Shown here: in pieces, positions 51,867 to 61,531 of the stretch | Position numbering within the stretch: position 1 is the stretch's first letter | Layout of the letters: each line of letters opens with the position of its first letter | From: an uncultured Planococcus sp. | GTDB taxonomy: Bacteria > Bacillota > Bacilli > Bacillales_A > Planococcaceae | Direction of reading: 5' to 3' | Length of the DNA stretch: 64,000 nt | Assembly: GCA_947502505.1 (NCBI GenBank) | Contig: CANNAE010000001.1 | Location: 611,265-675,264 of the forward strand | Program-made: the position numbers and the translations under genes | Notes under the pieces: generated by a model | Seen by the model: only the letters and a program-made list of their open reading frames with translations | What the model was told of the DNA's origin: nothing | The model's database searches: none

Positions 51867-52141
51867 TCCTTTCGATGGAATGCGAATTTTTCATTCCTAC
51901 TGCGCATTCATTGAAAGATAAACGGGCCATCGTCAAAAGCATGGTGACCCGCACAAAACAGAAGTTCAATGTATCGGCGGCGGAAGTTGAGCATCAGGAA
52001 GTTTGGCAGCGCACGCGCCTTGCATTTGTCACGGTCTCTTCTTCGAAAGAAGCGGTGGAGCGTGAAATGGCACATGTGCTGCGCTTTCTCGAAAGCAATC
52101 CGTCGTGGGAATGCATGGAAATAGAGAAAGAATATTTGTAA
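51863..52141 (+). CDS. ylxP: YlxP family protein (DUF503)
   Basis: YlxP is a 92-residue alpha/beta protein of unknown function, conserved between infB and rbfA. The family core [31 protein letters not shown] is visible at about residues 16-46 ([11 protein letters not shown] and [10 protein letters not shown] are the key parts). I chose ATG 51863 in an ATGA overlap with the infB stop; a later ATG at 51875 is possible. Confidence 0.93.
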   Translation: MILSMECEFFIPTAHSLKDKRAIVKSMVTRTKQKFNVSAAEVEHQEVWQRTRLAFVTVSSSKEAVEREMAHVLRFLESNPSWECMEIEKEYL

Positions 52142-52159
52142 GAACGGAGTGGATTCGAA

Positions 52160-52513
52160 ATGTCATCAATGCGCTCGAATCGTGTAGCTGAGCAAATGAA
52201 AAAAGAGCTCGGCGAAATTATCGGCAGAAAATTGAAAGACCCACGCATCGGCTTCGTCACAGTGACGGATGTCGAAGTGACGGGCGACCTTCAGCAGGCA
52301 ACAGTCTATATCAGCGTCTTGGGCGACGATAAAGAGAAAGAGCAGACTTTGCTCGGCCTCGCCAAGTCCAAAGGATTCATCCGCTCAGAAATCGGGCAGC
52401 GAATCCGTCTGCGCAAAACTCCTGAATTGGCGTTTGAAATCGATTCGTCTGTCGCATACGGCAATCGGATTGAATCATTGCTGCGGGATATTAAAGATCC
52501 AACAGAAGAATAA
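52160..52513 (+). CDS. rbfA: Ribosome-binding factor A
   Basis: RbfA binds 30S near helix 1 of 16S rRNA and supports maturation and growth in the cold. It is a KH-like protein of 117 residues. [16 protein letters not shown] at about residues 5-20, [21 protein letters not shown] near 29-49 (in part) and [12 protein letters not shown] near 86-97 are conserved. It is followed by a terminator. Confidence 0.96.
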   Translation: MSSMRSNRVAEQMKKELGEIIGRKLKDPRIGFVTVTDVEVTGDLQQATVYISVLGDDKEKEQTLLGLAKSKGFIRSEIGQRIRLRKTPELAFEIDSSVAYGNRIESLLRDIKDPTEE

Positions 52514-52518
52514 ACCGA

Positions 52519-52555
52519 AAGCCTGCCAGTCTATATTTAGACAGCAGGCTTTTTT
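52519..52555 (+). terminator. Intrinsic terminator after rbfA
   Basis: AAGCCTGC pairs with GCAGGCTT around an inner GTCTA/TAGAC helix, followed by T residues. Confidence 0.88.
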
Positions 52556-52605
52556 CTACATACTATCGCTCGGCGATACAGCCGATGAAGAGAGGGGCTT
52601 GCGCC

Positions 52606-53535
52606 ATGGAACCGAATGGGATTCTTCCTTTGTGGAAAGAACCAGGCATGACATCACACGATTGCGTTTTCCGACTGCGCAAAATCCTGAAAACGAAAAA
52701 GGTCGGGCATACCGGAACGCTCGATCCGCAAGTGGACGGCGTCTTGCCGATTTGTTTAGGGCGGTCGACCAAAGTGGCGGAATACATCACAGACCAAGGA
52801 AAAACCTATGAAGCGGAAGTGAGCATCGGCTTTTCCACGGAAACCGAAGACGCGGAAGGGGCAATCGTCGAACATGACACCAGCGATAAAGCTCTGACCC
52901 GCAAGCAGCTGGAGGAGGTCCTGGAAAGTTTGACGGGCGAGATCGAACAGATCCCCCCGATGTATTCGGCCGTGAAAGTGAATGGCAGAAAACTTTACGA
53001 ATATGCACGCAAAGGGGAAGCGGTAGAACGCCCGGTCCGCACAGTGCGCATCGACTCGATTGAATTACTTGACGGGGCGGAAGCATGGAGCGGCCAAAAC
53101 ATCCAATTCCGCATCCGCATCCGTTGCGGCAAAGGCACCTATATCCGGACGCTCGCCGTCCAGATCGGCGAGGCGCTCGGTTATCCAGCGCATATGTCCC
53201 AGCTGACGCGCACACAATCCGGCAGTTTTACGAAAGAACAATGTGTAACGCTTGCCGAAGTGGAGGAAATTGCGCAAAATGGGGATATCGGTTCTATTTT
53301 GCAGCCTCTTTCCTATGGCTTGAGTGCTTTTCCCTTTGAAGAAATCACAGCGGATTTGCTGTTCGGCATCAAGAACGGACAAGTGCTCGAAGCACATCCA
53401 ACCTTAAAGACGGAACCGTTTGTCGTTTTCACTTATCAAGGCAAACCGGCAGCGTTATACAAGAGGCATCCGGATAAACCCGGCAAAATGAAACCCGAAA
53501 AAATGTTTGGATTTCCTCCAACGGACGAGGTGTAG
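52606..53535 (+). CDS. truB: tRNA pseudouridine-55 synthase TruB
   Basis: TruB converts U55 of tRNA to pseudouridine. The catalytic Asp40 is in VGHTGTLDPQVDGVLP, and GMTSHDCV (residues 14-21) and YSAVKVNGRKLYEYAR near 109-124 are family motifs. A PUA-like C-terminal region is present. I use ATG 52606 (309 residues), eight bases after GAGAGGGG; the ATG at 52585 sits before that site. ribF starts one base after its stop. Confidence 0.96.
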   Translation: MEPNGILPLWKEPGMTSHDCVFRLRKILKTKKVGHTGTLDPQVDGVLPICLGRSTKVAEYITDQGKTYEAEVSIGFSTETEDAEGAIVEHDTSDKALTRKQLEEVLESLTGEIEQIPPMYSAVKVNGRKLYEYARKGEAVERPVRTVRIDSIELLDGAEAWSGQNIQFRIRIRCGKGTYIRTLAVQIGEALGYPAHMSQLTRTQSGSFTKEQCVTLAEVEEIAQNGDIGSILQPLSYGLSAFPFEEITADLLFGIKNGQVLEAHPTLKTEPFVVFTYQGKPAALYKRHPDKPGKMKPEKMFGFPPTDEV

Positions 53536-53536
53536 T

Positions 53537-54478
53537 ATGAAAATCATTCACTTGAGTTACCCTCACGAGATGAAAGCGCAAGAACAAGGCCCGCTCTCGA
53601 TGGCGATCGGATTTTTTGATGGCGTCCATCAGGGGCATCAGCGAGTGATCGGCACAGCGATCGATAAAGCGCAATCAGCTGGCATGAAGTCGGCGGTCAT
53701 GACTTTCGATCCGCATCCATCGCTTGTGCTCGGCGGGCGAAAAGAAGAAGTTTTCTATATCACGCCGCTCGGCCAGAAGATGGACATCTTGCAGGAGATG
53801 GGCGTCGACATTTGTTATATCGTCCGTTTCACTTCGCAATTCGCCAAACTGTCCCCTGAGCAATTCGTCGAGAATTTCATCGACGGCTTAGGCGTCAAGG
53901 AAGTCGTTGCCGGATTTGATTTCTCTTTCGGTTATAAAGGCGGCGGCGATATGGAGTTGATGCAGTCGATCGGCAGCGGCCGCTATAATGTCACGACGGT
54001 CGGCAAAATCGAAGCGCAAGATGAAAAAATCAGTTCGACGCGCATTCGCCATTTGTTGAAAGAAGGATTGGTGGAACCGGTTCATCAATTGCTCGGCAGG
54101 CCTTACCGGATTTCCGGAACTGTCGTAAATGGCGACAAACGCGGGCGGACGATCGGCTTTCCGACAGCGAATGTCGAACCTGAACTCGGCACTTTTGTTC
54201 CAAAGCGCGGCGTCTATGCCGTCCGGATCGAAGTGCAGGGCATTTATTACAATGGCGTCTGCAATGTTGGGTACAAGCCGACATTCAATAACCCGGAAGT
54301 TAAAAACCTGGTCATCGAAGTCCATATTCTCGATTTTGATACGTCCATTTACGGCGAGAAAGTCATTGTCGAATGGCATAAGCGCATACGGGATGAACAG
54401 AAATTTTCCGGAATCGATGAGCTGAAAGCGCAAATCGGCCAGGATAAAGATACCGCAAAGCAATATTTCGAAGTATAA
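53537..54478 (+). CDS. ribF: Bifunctional riboflavin kinase/FMN adenylyltransferase
   Basis: RibF turns riboflavin into FMN and FAD. The N-terminal adenylyltransferase (residues about 15-160) has GFFDGVHQGHQ at 25-35 and ISSTRIRHLLKEG near 160-172. The C-terminal kinase (about 185-310) has GRTIGFPTANVEP near 200. ATG 53537 follows CGAGGTG within the end of truB; 313 residues. No FMN riboswitch can fit in the one-base gap. Confidence 0.96.
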   Translation: MKIIHLSYPHEMKAQEQGPLSMAIGFFDGVHQGHQRVIGTAIDKAQSAGMKSAVMTFDPHPSLVLGGRKEEVFYITPLGQKMDILQEMGVDICYIVRFTSQFAKLSPEQFVENFIDGLGVKEVVAGFDFSFGYKGGGDMELMQSIGSGRYNVTTVGKIEAQDEKISSTRIRHLLKEGLVEPVHQLLGRPYRISGTVVNGDKRGRTIGFPTANVEPELGTFVPKRGVYAVRIEVQGIYYNGVCNVGYKPTFNNPEVKNLVIEVHILDFDTSIYGEKVIVEWHKRIRDEQKFSGIDELKAQIGQDKDTAKQYFEV

Positions 54479-54487
54479 GTAGGACAG

Positions 54488-54516
54488 TTGATTTCGGGAA
54501 ATCACTGTGCTATGAT
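54488..54516 (+). promoter_or_regulatory. Promoter of rpsO
   Basis: TTGATT (54488-54493) and TATGAT (54511-54516) have a 17-base spacer, with TGC giving an extended -10. It lies ten bases after the ribF stop. Confidence 0.85.
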
Positions 54517-54612
54517 ATCAAAGTACTGAACGTACTAACCGTTGCTTGGCACATCGAATCACCAACGTTTGCTAGGTAATAGGGGCTATCAGAGATTAGG
54601 AGGTGGAACAGC
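54517..54612 (+). promoter_or_regulatory. Candidate S15 (rpsO) leader RNA
   Basis: Foldable elements include AGTAC/GTACT (54522-54526, 54532-54536), a CGTT...AACG helix further on, and ATAG-GGG-CTAT shortly before the ribosome site. S15 leaders in Bacillales repress translation of rpsO; assignment to that family is inferred from position. Confidence 0.45.
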
Positions 54613-54882
54613 ATGGCAATCACTCAAGAGCGTAAAAATGAATTGATCAATGAATACAAAGTGCATGACACTGATACTGGTTCTCCAGAAATTCAGATCG
54701 CCATTCTTACAGAAGACATCAACAACTTGAACGAGCACTTGCGTACCCACAAGAAAGATCACCATTCACGTCGTGGTCTATTCAAAATGGTTGGACGCCG
54801 TCGTAACTTGCTTAAATATCTACGCGAGAACGATGTACAACGCTACCGTGAGTTAATCGGAAGACTTGGCCTACGCCGATAA
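54613..54882 (+). CDS. rpsO: 30S ribosomal protein S15
   Basis: S15 is a primary 16S-binding protein that nucleates the platform. The 89-residue four-helix protein has [20 protein letters not shown] near residues 18-37 and [19 protein letters not shown] near 46-64. Codon bias is strong. A GGAGGTGG ribosome site precedes ATG 54613. It has its own promoter, leader and terminator. Confidence 0.98.
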   Translation: MAITQERKNELINEYKVHDTDTGSPEIQIAILTEDINNLNEHLRTHKKDHHSRRGLFKMVGRRRNLLKYLRENDVQRYRELIGRLGLRR

Positions 54883-54894
54883 TAGCAAGCAGAG

Positions 54895-54922
54895 AAAGCG
54901 GGATTCGTCCCGCTTTTTCTTT
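54895..54922 (+). terminator. Intrinsic terminator after rpsO
   Basis: A perfect 9-bp stem (AAAGCGGGA with TCCCGCTTT) with a TTCG tetraloop and T-rich tail. Confidence 0.93.
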
Positions 54923-55022
54923 ATGCTTAAAACTTATCATTGAATCGCACTTGATGTGCTTTTTTGATACACTATTTAAAGATACATACTACAACGAAAC
55001 ACAGTAAGAGAGGAGCTCGACT

Positions 55023-57131
55023 ATGGAGCAAACAAAAAAGACCTATTCATTTGACTGGGCTGGCCGTGAACTGAAGGTCGAAGTCGGTCAATTGGCTAAA
55101 CAAGCAAACGGGGCTGCATTGATCCGTTATGGCGATACAGCGGTACTATCCACTGCTACCGCATCAAAATCACCGAAACCTTTGGATTTCTTTCCGCTTA
55201 CGGTGAACTATGAAGAGCGCCAATACGCTGTCGGGAAAATCCCGGGCGGATTCATCAAACGCGAAGGGCGCCCATCCGAGAAAGCGACTTTGATCAGCCG
55301 TTTGATCGACCGTCCGCTGCGCCCGTTGTTCCCAGACGGCTTCCGCAACGAGGTGCAAGTCATTTCCATGGTCATGTCAGTGGATCAGGATTGCCCATCT
55401 GAAATGGCGGCAATGTTCGGATCGTCCTTGTCATTGATGATTTCAGACATTCCATTCGACGGGCCGATCGCAGGCGTCATCGTCGGAATGATCGATGGCG
55501 AGTACGTCATCAACCCGACAGGCGAGCAAATGGAGAAAAGCTCAATCAACTTGACGGTTGCCGGCACGAAAGACGCCATCAACATGGTAGAAGCCGGCGC
55601 GAAAGAAGTGTCTGAAGAGGCTATTCTTGAAGCGATTATGTTCGGCCACGAAGAAATCAAGAAATTGATCGCTTTCCAGGAAGAGATCGCAGCGGAAGTA
55701 GCTAAAGAGAAATCAGCGGTCCAATTATACGAACTGGATGCTGACTTGACGGCGGAACTGAAAACTGCCGTGGAAACAGACATGAATGCTGCTGTTCAAG
55801 TGAACGAAAAGCAAGCGCGCAATGAAGCCATTGCAGCTGTTCGCGAACGTGCGCTTGAAGCCTACGCAGATTCAGAAGACGATATTAAGAAACAAGCTGG
55901 CCAAGTGCTCGACAAAATGGTCAAAGACGAAGTACGCCGCTTGATCACGGATGAGAAAATCCGCCCAGACGGCCGAGGACCATCCGAGATCCGCGCGCTT
56001 TCTTCAGAAGTCGGCGTCCTTGCACGCACTCACGGTTCCGGCCTCTTTACGCGCGGCCAAACACAAGCGATGAGCATCTGTACACTGGGCGCTCTCGGCG
56101 ATGTCCAGATCATCGACGGCCTTGGTTTGGAAGAAACCAAACGCTTTATGCACCATTATAATTTCCCGTTGTTCTCTGTCGGGGAAACCGGCTTCCTGCG
56201 CGGCCCTGGCCGCCGCGAAATCGGCCACGGCGCTTTGGGCGAACGTGCACTTGAAGCAGTCATTCCGAATGAAAAAGATTTCCCATATACGATCCGCCTC
56301 GTTTCTGAAGTGTTGGAATCGAACGGTTCGACCTCACAAGCAAGTATCTGCGCTTCAACTCTAGCGATGATGGACGCGGGTGTGCCAATTAAAGCACCGG
56401 TTGCCGGCATTGCGATGGGCCTTGTGAAAAAAGGCGAGAACTACACGGTTCTTTCCGATATCCAAGGGATGGAAGACCATCTCGGCGATATGGACTTTAA
56501 AGTTGCCGGAACAGCAGAAGGCGTTACGGCGCTTCAAATGGATATCAAAATCGACGGCTTGTCCCGCGAGATCCTGGAAGAAGCCTTGACGCAAGCGAAA
56601 ATCGGGCGCTTGCACATCCTGGAATCGATGATTGCAACAATCAACACGCCGCGTACGACTTTGTCTAAATTTGCGCCGAAAATCATCATGGTGAAAATTA
56701 ATCCAGACAAGATCCGCGACGTGATCGGGCCGGGCGGAAAAGTCATCAACAAAATCATCGACGAAACGGGCGTCAAAATCGATACCGAGCAAGACGGCAC
56801 GATTTTCATCTCTTCCGTTGATGAAGAAATGAACGCCAAAGCGAAAGCGATGATCGAAAACATCGTGCGCGAAGCGAAAGTCGGCGAATATTACGAAGGC
56901 GCAGTCAAGCGCATCGAAAAATTCGGCGCATTCGTCGAATTATTCCCAGGCAAAGACGGCCTTCTCCATATTTCTGAAATCCAGGAAGAACGGACGAAAG
57001 AAGTGGAAGATGTCTTGAAGATGGGCGATGTCGTCAAGGTGAAAGTCATCGAAATCGACCGCCAAGGACGCGTCAACCTTTCCCGTAAAACGGTATTGAA
57101 AGAAGAAAAAGAAGCAGCTGAAAAGGCTTAA
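55023..57131 (+). CDS. pnp: Polyribonucleotide nucleotidyltransferase (PNPase)
   Basis: PNPase degrades RNA 3' to 5' by phosphorolysis. Two RNase PH-like domains (residues about 10-230 and 310-545) flank an all-helical linker. A KH domain with [10 protein letters not shown] is near 565 and an S1 domain covers about 622-690. [17 protein letters not shown] is clear in S1. Length (702 residues) is normal. A candidate promoter upstream is weak (TTGATG 54951, TATTTA 54973). A strong terminator follows. Confidence 0.98.
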   Translation: MEQTKKTYSFDWAGRELKVEVGQLAKQANGAALIRYGDTAVLSTATASKSPKPLDFFPLTVNYEERQYAVGKIPGGFIKREGRPSEKATLISRLIDRPLRPLFPDGFRNEVQVISMVMSVDQDCPSEMAAMFGSSLSLMISDIPFDGPIAGVIVGMIDGEYVINPTGEQMEKSSINLTVAGTKDAINMVEAGAKEVSEEAILEAIMFGHEEIKKLIAFQEEIAAEVAKEKSAVQLYELDADLTAELKTAVETDMNAAVQVNEKQARNEAIAAVRERALEAYADSEDDIKKQAGQVLDKMVKDEVRRLITDEKIRPDGRGPSEIRALSSEVGVLARTHGSGLFTRGQTQAMSICTLGALGDVQIIDGLGLEETKRFMHHYNFPLFSVGETGFLRGPGRREIGHGALGERALEAVIPNEKDFPYTIRLVSEVLESNGSTSQASICASTLAMMDAGVPIKAPVAGIAMGLVKKGENYTVLSDIQGMEDHLGDMDFKVAGTAEGVTALQMDIKIDGLSREILEEALTQAKIGRLHILESMIATINTPRTTLSKFAPKIIMVKINPDKIRDVIGPGGKVINKIIDETGVKIDTEQDGTIFISSVDEEMNAKAKAMIENIVREAKVGEYYEGAVKRIEKFGAFVELFPGKDGLLHISEIQEERTKEVEDVLKMGDVVKVKVIEIDRQGRVNLSRKTVLKEEKEAAEKA

Positions 57132-57154
57132 AACGCTCGATAAATACACAGTGG

Positions 57155-57189
57155 AAAAATTGCCGGTGGCATTCGCCGGCAATTTTTTT
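57155..57189 (+). terminator. Intrinsic terminator after pnp
   Basis: AAAAATTGCCGG (57155-57166) pairs with CCGGCAATTTTT (57176-57187), ending in a T run. Confidence 0.93.
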
Positions 57190-57209
57190 CATATACAGGA
57201 GGACATCAA

Positions 57210-58421
57210 ATGGTTACTAATTATACTTGCCAAAATGGCTTGCGCATCGTCTCTGAACACATCCCGCATTTTCGTTCCGTGGCGGTCGGCGTATTCGTCA
57301 ATACAGGATCGCGCGATGAGCGGCCGGAAGAAAACGGCATCACGCATTTTATCGAACACCTATTGTTCAAAGGCACTGAAAAACGCAGCGCCAAAGACAT
57401 CGCGCGCGAATTCGACCGCATCGGCGGGGATTTGAATGCATACACCTCAAAAGAATATACGTGCTATTACGCCAAAGTGCTCGACCATCACGCGCCGCTC
57501 GCAGTCGAAGTATTGGCCGATATGTTTTTCAATTCGGTGATGGATCCGGTAGAGATCGATAAAGAACGCCTCGTCGTCAAAGAAGAAATCAGCATGACCG
57601 AAGACATGGCGGACGATGATGTCCACGAACAATTGTGGCGGGTGATGTATCCCGATAATGCGATCGGCGCGCCGATCTTAGGGACTGCCGAGACATTGGA
57701 CCGTTTTTCAAGACAGCAGATCTTGGATTATATGGAACGCCATTACACCCCTTCAAATACGGTCATTTCCGTAGCTGGCCAGATCGATGGCAAGCTACTG
57801 GGCCAAATCGAAGCCTTATTCGGTTCGTTCGAACGGAAAAGCCCAGAAAATGCCCATGTCGAGCCGATTTTCGTGCCCGGCCAATCGATGAAGCATAAAG
57901 AAACCGAGCAAGCTCATATCTGCCTTGGGTATCCGGGATTGTCGCTGCAGGATGATCGATTGTTTGCGCTGGCGGTATTGAACAATATCATCGGCGGCTC
58001 GATGTCGTCACGCTTGTTCCAGGAAATCCGCGAAGACCGCGGGCTTGCCTATTCAGTCTATTCCTATCACTCGGCCTACTCGGACCACGGCACCCTTGCG
58101 ATATACGGGGGCACTGCCGACCACCAAGTGGGGGAAGTGGAGGAATTGATCCGCACATCGCTCCAAGGCATGCGGGAAGGGGATATCAGCGAGTCGGAAA
58201 TCGCGGATTCCCGCGAGCAGCTAAAAGGCAATTTATTGCTTGGGTTAGAAAGTACAGGATCCCGCATGAGCCGCAACGGAAAATATGAATTGCTTCATGG
58301 CAAACATCAGACCGCAGACGAGATCATCCGCTTGATCGATGCAGTCGAGCGCGAGAATGTCCTTGATTTGATGCAAATGACTGCCGCAGCTCCAGCGGTC
58401 TCCATCATCCGTTCCCAATGA
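57210..58421 (+). CDS. mlpA: M16 family zinc peptidase (MlpA/YmxG)
   Basis: This protein belongs to the insulinase-like M16B peptidases. The inverted zinc motif HFIEH is at residues 46-50 within GITHFIEHLLFKGT, with further acidic ligands expected near 125. The C-terminal M16 domain is complete, with GLAYSVYSYHSAY near 280-292. At 403 residues it is close to B. subtilis MlpA, which lies next to pnp as here. The substrate is unknown. ylxY, found between them in B. subtilis, is missing. Confidence 0.94.
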   Translation: MVTNYTCQNGLRIVSEHIPHFRSVAVGVFVNTGSRDERPEENGITHFIEHLLFKGTEKRSAKDIAREFDRIGGDLNAYTSKEYTCYYAKVLDHHAPLAVEVLADMFFNSVMDPVEIDKERLVVKEEISMTEDMADDDVHEQLWRVMYPDNAIGAPILGTAETLDRFSRQQILDYMERHYTPSNTVISVAGQIDGKLLGQIEALFGSFERKSPENAHVEPIFVPGQSMKHKETEQAHICLGYPGLSLQDDRLFALAVLNNIIGGSMSSRLFQEIREDRGLAYSVYSYHSAYSDHGTLAIYGGTADHQVGEVEELIRTSLQGMREGDISESEIADSREQLKGNLLLGLESTGSRMSRNGKYELLHGKHQTADEIIRLIDAVERENVLDLMQMTAAAPAVSIIRSQ

Positions 58422-58463
58422 AAAATGAATTGCGACAATTTGTTCCGCTAAAGCGATAAATTA

Positions 58464-58472
58464 TGTTACAAT
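58464..58472 (+). promoter_or_regulatory. Candidate extended -10 promoter for asd
   Basis: TGTTACAAT is a good extended -10, 32 bases before the start. The -35 region is not convincing. Confidence 0.5.
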
Positions 58473-58503
58473 AGCGCAAATTAGTTAAGAAGGAGAGAGT
58501 CGA

Positions 58504-59538
58504 GTGAAAACCTATAACGTAGCGATCATGGGCGCAACCGGCGCTGTCGGCCAGCAAATGAAAGACCAGCTGGAAAAGCGCAACTTCCCAGTCGGGGACA
58601 TTAAATTCCTGTCTTCTGCCCGCTCTGCTGGCAAACAAATCAACTTCAAGGGACAATCCTATACCGTAGAAGAAGCGGTGCCAGAATCGTTTGAAGGGGT
58701 AGATATCGCCCTGTTCAGCGCAGGCGGCAGCATCTCGGAACAATTTGCCCCTGAAGCGGTAAAACGCGGCGCAGTGGTAGTCGACAATACAAGTGCATTC
58801 CGCATGAATGAAGATGTGCCGCTTGTGGTGCCTGAAGTAAATAAATCAGCGCTAAAAGGCCATTCCGGCGTCATCGCCAACCCGAACTGCTCGACGATCC
58901 AGATGGTGTGCGCGTTGCAGCCGCTTAAAGAGCAATTCGGCTTGCAGAAAATCATCGTTTCCACTTACCAGGCCGTTTCCGGTGCCGGAATCGATGCCAT
59001 CAACGAATTGAAAGACCAATCAGCGGATTTCGATAATGCTGCCACCGCCGAAGCGAAGGTCCTGCCTGTAAAATCAGCCGACCGCCATTACCCGATCGCT
59101 TTCAATGCAGTGCCGCAGATCGACCAATTTGCAGATAACGGTTATACGCTGGAAGAAATGAAAATGATCAACGAAACGAAAAAAATCATGAGCGACCAAG
59201 GCTTGGCCGTCGCAGCGACTTGCGTGCGGTTGCCTGTCGTCACTGGCCATTCCGAATCCGTTTACGTGGAATTGGGCGGCACACCGTCAGTACAGCAAGT
59301 GAAAGATGCGCTGAGCGGCGCTCCTGGCGTCGTGCTGCAGGACGATCCGGCCAATCAGGAATATCCGATGCCCTTGATGGCAGCCGGAAAAGACGAGGTG
59401 TTCGTGGGCCGCATCCGCAAAGACCTTGATAACCCGAATGGCTATCATTTATGGGTCGTCTCCGATAATTTGATCAAAGGCGCAGCCTTGAATTCGGTCC
59501 AGATTGCCGAAGCGCTGATCGAAGAACAATTGCTATAA
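58504..59538 (+). CDS. asd: Aspartate-semialdehyde dehydrogenase
   Basis: Asd reduces aspartyl phosphate to aspartate semialdehyde, the branch point to lysine, diaminopimelate, threonine and methionine. The NADP site [14 protein letters not shown] is at residues 6-19 and catalytic Cys129 lies in [10 protein letters not shown]. The start is GTG 58504 after AAGGAGAG. In B. subtilis spoVFAB precede it and dapG-dapA follow; none is here. A large terminator follows. Confidence 0.97.
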   Translation: MKTYNVAIMGATGAVGQQMKDQLEKRNFPVGDIKFLSSARSAGKQINFKGQSYTVEEAVPESFEGVDIALFSAGGSISEQFAPEAVKRGAVVVDNTSAFRMNEDVPLVVPEVNKSALKGHSGVIANPNCSTIQMVCALQPLKEQFGLQKIIVSTYQAVSGAGIDAINELKDQSADFDNAATAEAKVLPVKSADRHYPIAFNAVPQIDQFADNGYTLEEMKMINETKKIMSDQGLAVAATCVRLPVVTGHSESVYVELGGTPSVQQVKDALSGAPGVVLQDDPANQEYPMPLMAAGKDEVFVGRIRKDLDNPNGYHLWVVSDNLIKGAALNSVQIAEALIEEQLL

Positions 59539-59592
59539 GCTGTTAGCCAATCATCCCGTCCCGGTTGAACGACTGGCGCGAGTAAAACCCAT

Positions 59593-59652
59593 AGCCATCC
59601 GCCGACCGCGGGAAGTCATTTTCTTCCTGGGGCAGGCGGGTGGCTTTTTTTT
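59593..59652 (+). terminator. Terminator after asd
   Basis: An 11-bp stem with one G-U pair (AGCCATCCGCC with GGCGGGTGGCT) and an inner GGAAG/CTTCC is followed by eight T residues. The remaining asd-rnjB gap holds only the next promoter. Confidence 0.85.
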
Positions 59653-59709
59653 GCGAACGGCTACTTTGGCTGCTGGAGCAGGCGGCAAAAGGCGGGGATT
59701 ATTTTTTCT

Positions 59710-59739
59710 TTGGACTGTTACCGGTGATTACCGTATAAT
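59710..59739 (+). promoter_or_regulatory. Candidate promoter of rnjB
   Basis: TTGGAC (59710-59715) and TATAAT (59734-59739) have an 18-base spacer, 47 bases before the start. Confidence 0.7.
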
Positions 59740-59786
59740 GAAGTCTATGGATCTGTACGGGTGAAATATTTTTAGGAGGAAATCAA

Positions 59787-61454
59787 TTGAGTAAAATTAA
59801 AAACGAAGTCATTAGAGTCATTCCGCTTGGCGGAGTAGGAGAGATCGGGAAAGCGATGTACGTCATCGATATCGACGATGACCTGTTCGTCGTCGACAGC
59901 GGGTTGATGTTCCCGGAAGATGAGATGCTTGGCGTCGACATCGTCATTCCGGACGTCACTTATCTCGAAGAAAACAAAGACCGTGTCAAAGGGATTTTCC
60001 TGACGCATGGCCATGAAGATGCAATCGGGTCGATTGCTTATCTATTGAAGAAAGTCCAAGCGCCAGTCTACGGTTCGAAGCTGACCATTGCGCTGGCCAA
60101 AGAACACGTGAAAGAACTTGGTTCGCTTAAGCACCATAAATTCTTTGAAGTCACGAATAAGAGCCGCATGAATTTCGATAAAACACACGTCACCTTTTTC
60201 CATACTACGCACAGCATCCCGGATGCGCTCGGAATCGTCTTCCATACATCTGAAGGCGCAATCGTCCACACCGGGGAATTCAAATTCGACCAGTCGATGC
60301 AAGGCAGCTACCGCCCGGATTATGCCAAAATGGCCAAACTCGGCGAAGATGGCGTCTTAATGCTGCTATCGGATTCCACTGAAGCGGAACGCCCAGGCTA
60401 CACGACGTCTGAGACAGTCGTAGCCGACCATATCCTGACGGCATTCCACCAGGCGCCGGGCCGTATTCTTGTATCGCTTTATTCATCCAATTTTATCCGC
60501 ATCCAGCAAGTGTTCGACATTGCGCACCAAACCGGCAAAAAAGTGGCCGTCATCGGGAAAAGCCTAGAGAAGAGCTATGAAGTCGGCTTGCGCCTTGGCT
60601 ATCTCGAAGTGGACGAAGATACGGTTATTTCACTGAAGGACCTCGAGAAATACAATGATGATGAAGTTGTCATCATCGTGACGGGCAACCAAGGGGAACC
60701 GCTTGAAGCGCTTGACAAAATGGTCAGACGCCAGCATAAAGACATACGCATCAACGAAACGGATACGGTATTGATTACGTTCACGCCGTCTCCAGGCATG
60801 GAAGTGCCGATGTTCCAGACAATGAACAAATTGGCTAAAGCCGGCGCGAAAGTGTTGACGTCGAACAAGAAAGTCCACGTTTCCGGACACGGCAGCCAGG
60901 AAGACTTGAAAATGATGCTGAACTTGATGAAGCCGAAGTATTTTGTCCCGATCCAAGGGGAATACAAAATGCTTATCGCCCATTCAAAATTGGCTCAACA
61001 GGTCGGCATCGCGAAATCGGATATCTTCATTGCCGATAAAGGCGATATCGTTGAATACAGAAAAGAAAAAGTCCGCATGAGCGGCCGTGTCACGACAGGC
61101 AATGTCTTGATCGATGGAATCGGCATCGGGGATGTCGGCAATATCGTCCTGCGCGACCGCAAATTGCTGTCGCAAGATGGGATCTTCATTATCGTAGTGA
61201 CCTTGAACCGCAAGGAAAAACGCATTGCATCAGGTCCAGAGATCATTTCCAGAGGCTTTGTCTATGTCCGTGAATCGGAACAATTACTTGATGAATCAAG
61301 CCAATTGGTGCGCAAAGTCGTCGACAAATACGTGACGCGCGATGCGTTCGAATGGAACAACATCAAGCAGGAAATCCGCGACACGCTGAATTCGTATCTG
61401 TACCAGCAGACGAAGCGGCGTCCGATGATCATTCCGATCATCATGGAATACTAA
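59787..61454 (+). CDS. rnjB: Ribonuclease J2
   Basis: RNase J2 partners RNase J1 in RNA decay and 16S 5' maturation. The metallo-beta-lactamase/beta-CASP core begins at [17 protein letters not shown]. The metal motif reads HGHEDA at residues 74-79 instead of HxHxDH, as J2 proteins are degenerate here. [14 protein letters not shown] near 362-375 and the C-terminal [10 protein letters not shown] match J2. Start is TTG 59787, eight bases after TAGGAGG; 555 residues. The other J paralogue is not in this window. Confidence 0.94.
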   Translation: MSKIKNEVIRVIPLGGVGEIGKAMYVIDIDDDLFVVDSGLMFPEDEMLGVDIVIPDVTYLEENKDRVKGIFLTHGHEDAIGSIAYLLKKVQAPVYGSKLTIALAKEHVKELGSLKHHKFFEVTNKSRMNFDKTHVTFFHTTHSIPDALGIVFHTSEGAIVHTGEFKFDQSMQGSYRPDYAKMAKLGEDGVLMLLSDSTEAERPGYTTSETVVADHILTAFHQAPGRILVSLYSSNFIRIQQVFDIAHQTGKKVAVIGKSLEKSYEVGLRLGYLEVDEDTVISLKDLEKYNDDEVVIIVTGNQGEPLEALDKMVRRQHKDIRINETDTVLITFTPSPGMEVPMFQTMNKLAKAGAKVLTSNKKVHVSGHGSQEDLKMMLNLMKPKYFVPIQGEYKMLIAHSKLAQQVGIAKSDIFIADKGDIVEYRKEKVRMSGRVTTGNVLIDGIGIGDVGNIVLRDRKLLSQDGIFIIVVTLNRKEKRIASGPEIISRGFVYVRESEQLLDESSQLVRKVVDKYVTRDAFEWNNIKQEIRDTLNSYLYQQTKRRPMIIPIIMEY

Positions 61455-61468
61455 GAATACAAGTAAAG

Positions 61469-61505
61469 GGATTCCATACCGATTTTATCGGCAGGAATCC
61501 TTTTT
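61469..61505 (+). terminator. Intrinsic terminator after rnjB
   Basis: GGATTCC (61469-61475) pairs with GGAATCC (61494-61500) around an inner CCGAT/ATCGG helix, followed by five T residues. Confidence 0.8.
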
Positions 61506-61531
61506 CATTACGTAAGAAAAGAGGGAATCCC

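Noticed and set aside
53535..53537. FMN riboswitch ahead of ribF
   Set aside because: There is a single base between truB and ribF, leaving no room for an aptamer.
58422..58503. Lysine riboswitch ahead of asd
   Set aside because: The gap of about 80 bases is too short for the L-box, and its conserved segments are not seen.
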